Positions 61,289-64,000 of a stretch of 64,000 nt of DNA are shown here, one piece after another. The position numbers were made by a program, and so were the translations under genes. The notes below the pieces were generated by a model. The model was not told where the DNA came from. It searched no databases and saw only the letters and a program-made list of their open reading frames with translations. Numbering within the stretch: the stretch's first letter is position 1; every line of letters begins with the position of its first letter. The stretch comes from Cryptomeria japonica (Eukaryota; Streptophyta; Pinopsida; Cupressales; Cupressaceae), in NCBI RefSeq assembly GCF_030272615.1, contig NC_081408.1:61092114-61156113 (forward strand). The letters are read 5' to 3'.

Positions 61289-62350
61289 CCGCTTCTTGAA
61301 AATGACCGGTTGTTTGTAACAAACTTTCTTTTGAAGGGTCCAAAGCTTGTATGCATCCATACTATTATAAATGGATACCAGGACTCCTAAAAAAATGATC
61401 GCAAGTAATTGTAAGAAAACACTGCAGAAATTTATTTGAGCTTTTTTCTAGTCTTATGGAGAATACTCTAAGTTTTGTAATATTTTCTCCAAATTAATAT
61501 CAATATACAAACTAGAAATAGTTTATATACATAAATGTGCATAGCAGTCATAGGGAAACTCATGTCAAATGTGCAACTCAATATAATAAATAATCTTAGT
61601 TTGTAGCCCTATAGCATCATAATGTAGTCCTTGACCAAGTATGCATACAAGAAACATCTAGTTCTATTAAGGCACAAGCATCAAAGCCAGAGGTTATGAC
61701 AACTAGTGAAAAACATCAAGAACAAAAAGTTTAGTCTCAAGAATTAGGAGTTGTAATAAAAAAACTTACAAGGATGAGGCATATTCATAACTTTTGTAGT
61801 CCCACCTTGGATATCAACACTAGAAGCAACTCATATTGTTCGTGTAACGACAAGACAATATGGGAGTTCATTATACCTAGCAACTTGTGGTGTTGTTGTT
61901 CGTGTTGGCTCTGTTGGACCCTACAATTAAGATTCAATATACATTATTCAATAAGATTAACTGTGCAACATAATGAAATATTGAAAAGTGTGTTACCTTG
62001 TTGAGCTTCGCTTGGTTTCGAGAATAGTTTAATATTCTCTACTTAATAGGGCCAACCATGCGAAGGTGGAAGCTCATTTGGCCCCTCCCCCACCCCCCCT
62101 AACATCACTCTAAATTCCCCATTAACATCTTATAACATCCATTCATTAATTCTTTCTACCATTAATAAAATATAGCATTCATTCATTAATATCAAATAAC
62201 GTTCATTAACACATAACATTGATTAACATTAATTAACATGCAACATTCATCAATATTAATTAACACATATCATCCATAACCATTAATTAGCACATAATTA
62301 CATTCACTAACACATAAAAATCAATCATTATCAAATAAGTTAGATTACAA
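61289..62350. other. Spacer with exon-like pieces and ATTAAC-rich repeats
   Basis: Minus-strand segments at about 61765-61925 (GPTEPTRTTTPQVARYNELP between AG and GTAAG) and about 61996-62045 look like exons but cannot be joined to a gene with confidence. 62110-62340 is a loose repeat of cattaacacata / attaattaac words. Confidence 0.35.
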
Positions 62351-64000
62351 TCATTTCTTTCTTTGTTTTTTCTTTGAAGCTATGAAAAGACTAAGTGGAA
62401 CATCAATGTCTTCATCATTTCCCCCCTCTACAGATGTTCCGCCAACTACTCATGATCTCAATGTATGCCTAGTCCTATACTAAGGACGAGAACACTGAAG
62501 TGAAGGGGGGTCCTTTGCAATAACAAAGAAACGGGTTAAATTCAAAAAAAAAAAATTTATTGTTACAAGTATTTCATTAATTTAGAGAACATAATTGTTG
62601 TGCTCTTTACTTGATGGGGCCACATCATTTTGTGTAGCCTCAACCTCAACATGTTGAACACCACGGTCCTCTTCACCTGAGTGGGGAACATCACGTTCTT
62701 GAGGCTGTGTACCCAGATCATGCTCCACTTGCTCACCACTGACTACATGCTCTAAAATATTAACAAGAAAGGTTACATTAATTACTATTCTAATTACAAA
62801 TTAAGATGTTTAATTGTATTAATAGCTAAATAAATAAATTTGAATAGCAAATGAATACCTCCAGTACTAGGATGCACATCCGGATGTTCATGTGCAGGTG
62901 GTGTTTCACAATTAGTAGGCTGCATTCCAATGACATGCACATTGTTATCATTGCTTGCTTATTTAAAACAAATATAGTCACTTTATGTTGGAACTCAACA
63001 TCAATTAGATTATTGGTAAAGTATTCAATCTGAAACAACTTCCATTTACCATATTTACCTATGTGACGGATGCACTCGAATGTTGTGTATGCCCACTCAA
63101 TTCTCATAGCCGATTAGCCACGGCTGAATAGCCTTGCTGGTAGGCAATTCTCTTGTCATCTTCTGTGGGCGCTCTATTGAATTCAGAGCCCTTCATTTTT
63201 GCTTGGTACTATGAATTTTGCTTGCATTATTTGATAAAAAAAACGTTTGCAATTTATTAATATTTTGAGACAATATGGGAGTTTACATGAGATACTTACA
63301 ATTCATGTAGCAAGTTTCATGTAACCACCAGAGCCGAGTTTGTGTTGCCCGTGCTTTTCTTACCTTGCCTTGGTTGCCTTTGACGTGTCACTCAGTCTAT
63401 AAAAAGTTTGAAATATGTTAGATTATATAAATATAAAGAGTAATTAATTAGTACATAATTACATTCTTAATAGTATCCCATACCTTCTTCTGGCGTCTAC
63501 TGGTGTATTTCCTTTTTTCCTTTCAATTCTCTCCTTGGCATCCAAAATTAGGTCCTTCCACTCCCTCTCTGGAATCATGGGGGGATGCTCGTACTTTAGG
63601 TTCCTCTCCAAATGGGTCCTGTATTGGTCCCTCACATACTTTAGATATATGCCAGCTTTTTCAAGGAGCTTGGTTTTGTCAAAGGTGTCATTTCCAAACC
63701 ACTCAACCATTTGGTTTGTCAATTCATCTTTTAACCTTTTTTCTTGGTCATTCCACCTTTTAAAGAAAAAACAAACCTGTTAGACTCAGAAATGAACTGA
63801 AGCTACATTTATTACACTTGAAGAAATGGATCAAAGGAAAAGTATTCTAGCAATGATATGAAATCAAAAGTGGATAAGGGTTAGTTCACATATGATGTAC
63901 CACCTTTTACGTATGGTGGGCCCAAATATCTGCAATGCAATGTCACTAAGATGTTTATAGAAAATATCATTGCCTGCAAAAAATTCATGGGATCAATATT
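62351..64000 (-). pseudogene. Spliced En/Spm (Ptta)-associated transposase-like gene, 5' cut by window
   Basis: Exons at 63973-63904, 63756-63484 and 63396-63300 join in frame. They read FGPTIRKR|WNDQEKRL, then YRTHLERNLKYEHPPMIP and EWKDLILDAKERIERKKGNT, then RR|R LSDTSKATKAR and GQHKLGSGGYMKLA. The EHPPMIP..EW, K..K..R and H..GS order recalls the plant Ptta/En/Spm transposase family (PF03004-like, from memory). Further exons follow: 63208-63059 (MKGSEFNRAPTEDDKRIAY), one ending at 62859, and one from 62751 (HVVSGEQVEHDLGTQPQERD). The last ends SKKKQRKK and TGA at 62353-62351. Several in-frame stops fit CAA, CAG or CGA ancestors. One junction (63059 to the next exon) does not keep frame as drawn. 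Decayed transposon gene; family call tentative. Confidence 0.45.

Overview
The window is nuclear DNA of a seed plant, most likely a gymnosperm (inference). There is no bacterial or organellar gene organisation. Short-intron plant genes sit in a sea of decayed LTR retrotransposons, a plant-type LINE, DNA transposons, satellites and AT-rich spacer. The only genes that look functional are two UDP-glycosyltransferases (UGTs) at 13.8-15.3 kb and 30.3-31.8 kb. They belong to a same-strand tandem family with two broken relatives at 24.9-27.0 kb and 33.5-33.9 kb. The two intact copies share exon layout, intron position, proximal upstream sequence and about 1 kb of 3' flank, so they arose by segmental duplication. 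The array has since been pulled apart by transposon insertions.

Layout. 1-2.8 kb: decayed Copia 3' half carrying a 976-bp inverted-repeat insertion. 3.4-5.7 kb: two Gypsy-type LTRs with almost no internal region. 6.7-13.2 kb: complete but dead Copia element (LTRs, PBS, PPT, 5-bp target duplication). 13.8-15.3 kb: UGT-1, with a small inverted-repeat element just after its stop. 16.4-18.8 kb: Copia scraps. 18.8-24.7 kb: minus-strand LINE. 24.9-27.0 kb: UGT pseudogene split by an insertion. 28.1-29.2 kb: shattered PPR-like sequence. 30.3-31.8 kb: UGT-2. 33.5-33.9 kb: UGT remnant.

34.4-46.5 kb is the most unusual part. A 2.6-kb fold-back structure (arms, GA/CT tracts and a 330-bp higher-order satellite) is followed by a decayed transposase-like gene with a D-D-D-like core. 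After that come a 358-bp satellite, a 21-bp minisatellite and a convergent six-exon gene whose introns are all in phase 0. An 18-bp GATATC-centred palindromic motif recurs at both outer edges and at the inner arm, so this may be one large, undescribed DNA transposon. That is an inference.

47.4-52.6 kb: minus-strand Copia element with short LTRs. 53.6-54.4 kb: solo LTR with a perfect target duplication. 55.1-61.3 kb: a possible CACTA-like end, a 478-bp tandem duplication and a 1,209-codon unrecognised reading frame broken only by nine in-frame stops. 62.3-64.0 kb: minus-strand spliced gene with sequence reminiscent of plant En/Spm-associated transposase. Across several elements nearly all premature stops can be read as C-to-T changes (CAG to TAG above all), the trace expected from DNA methylation in silenced plant transposons. 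Boundaries and family names come from reading only; nothing was searched against databases.
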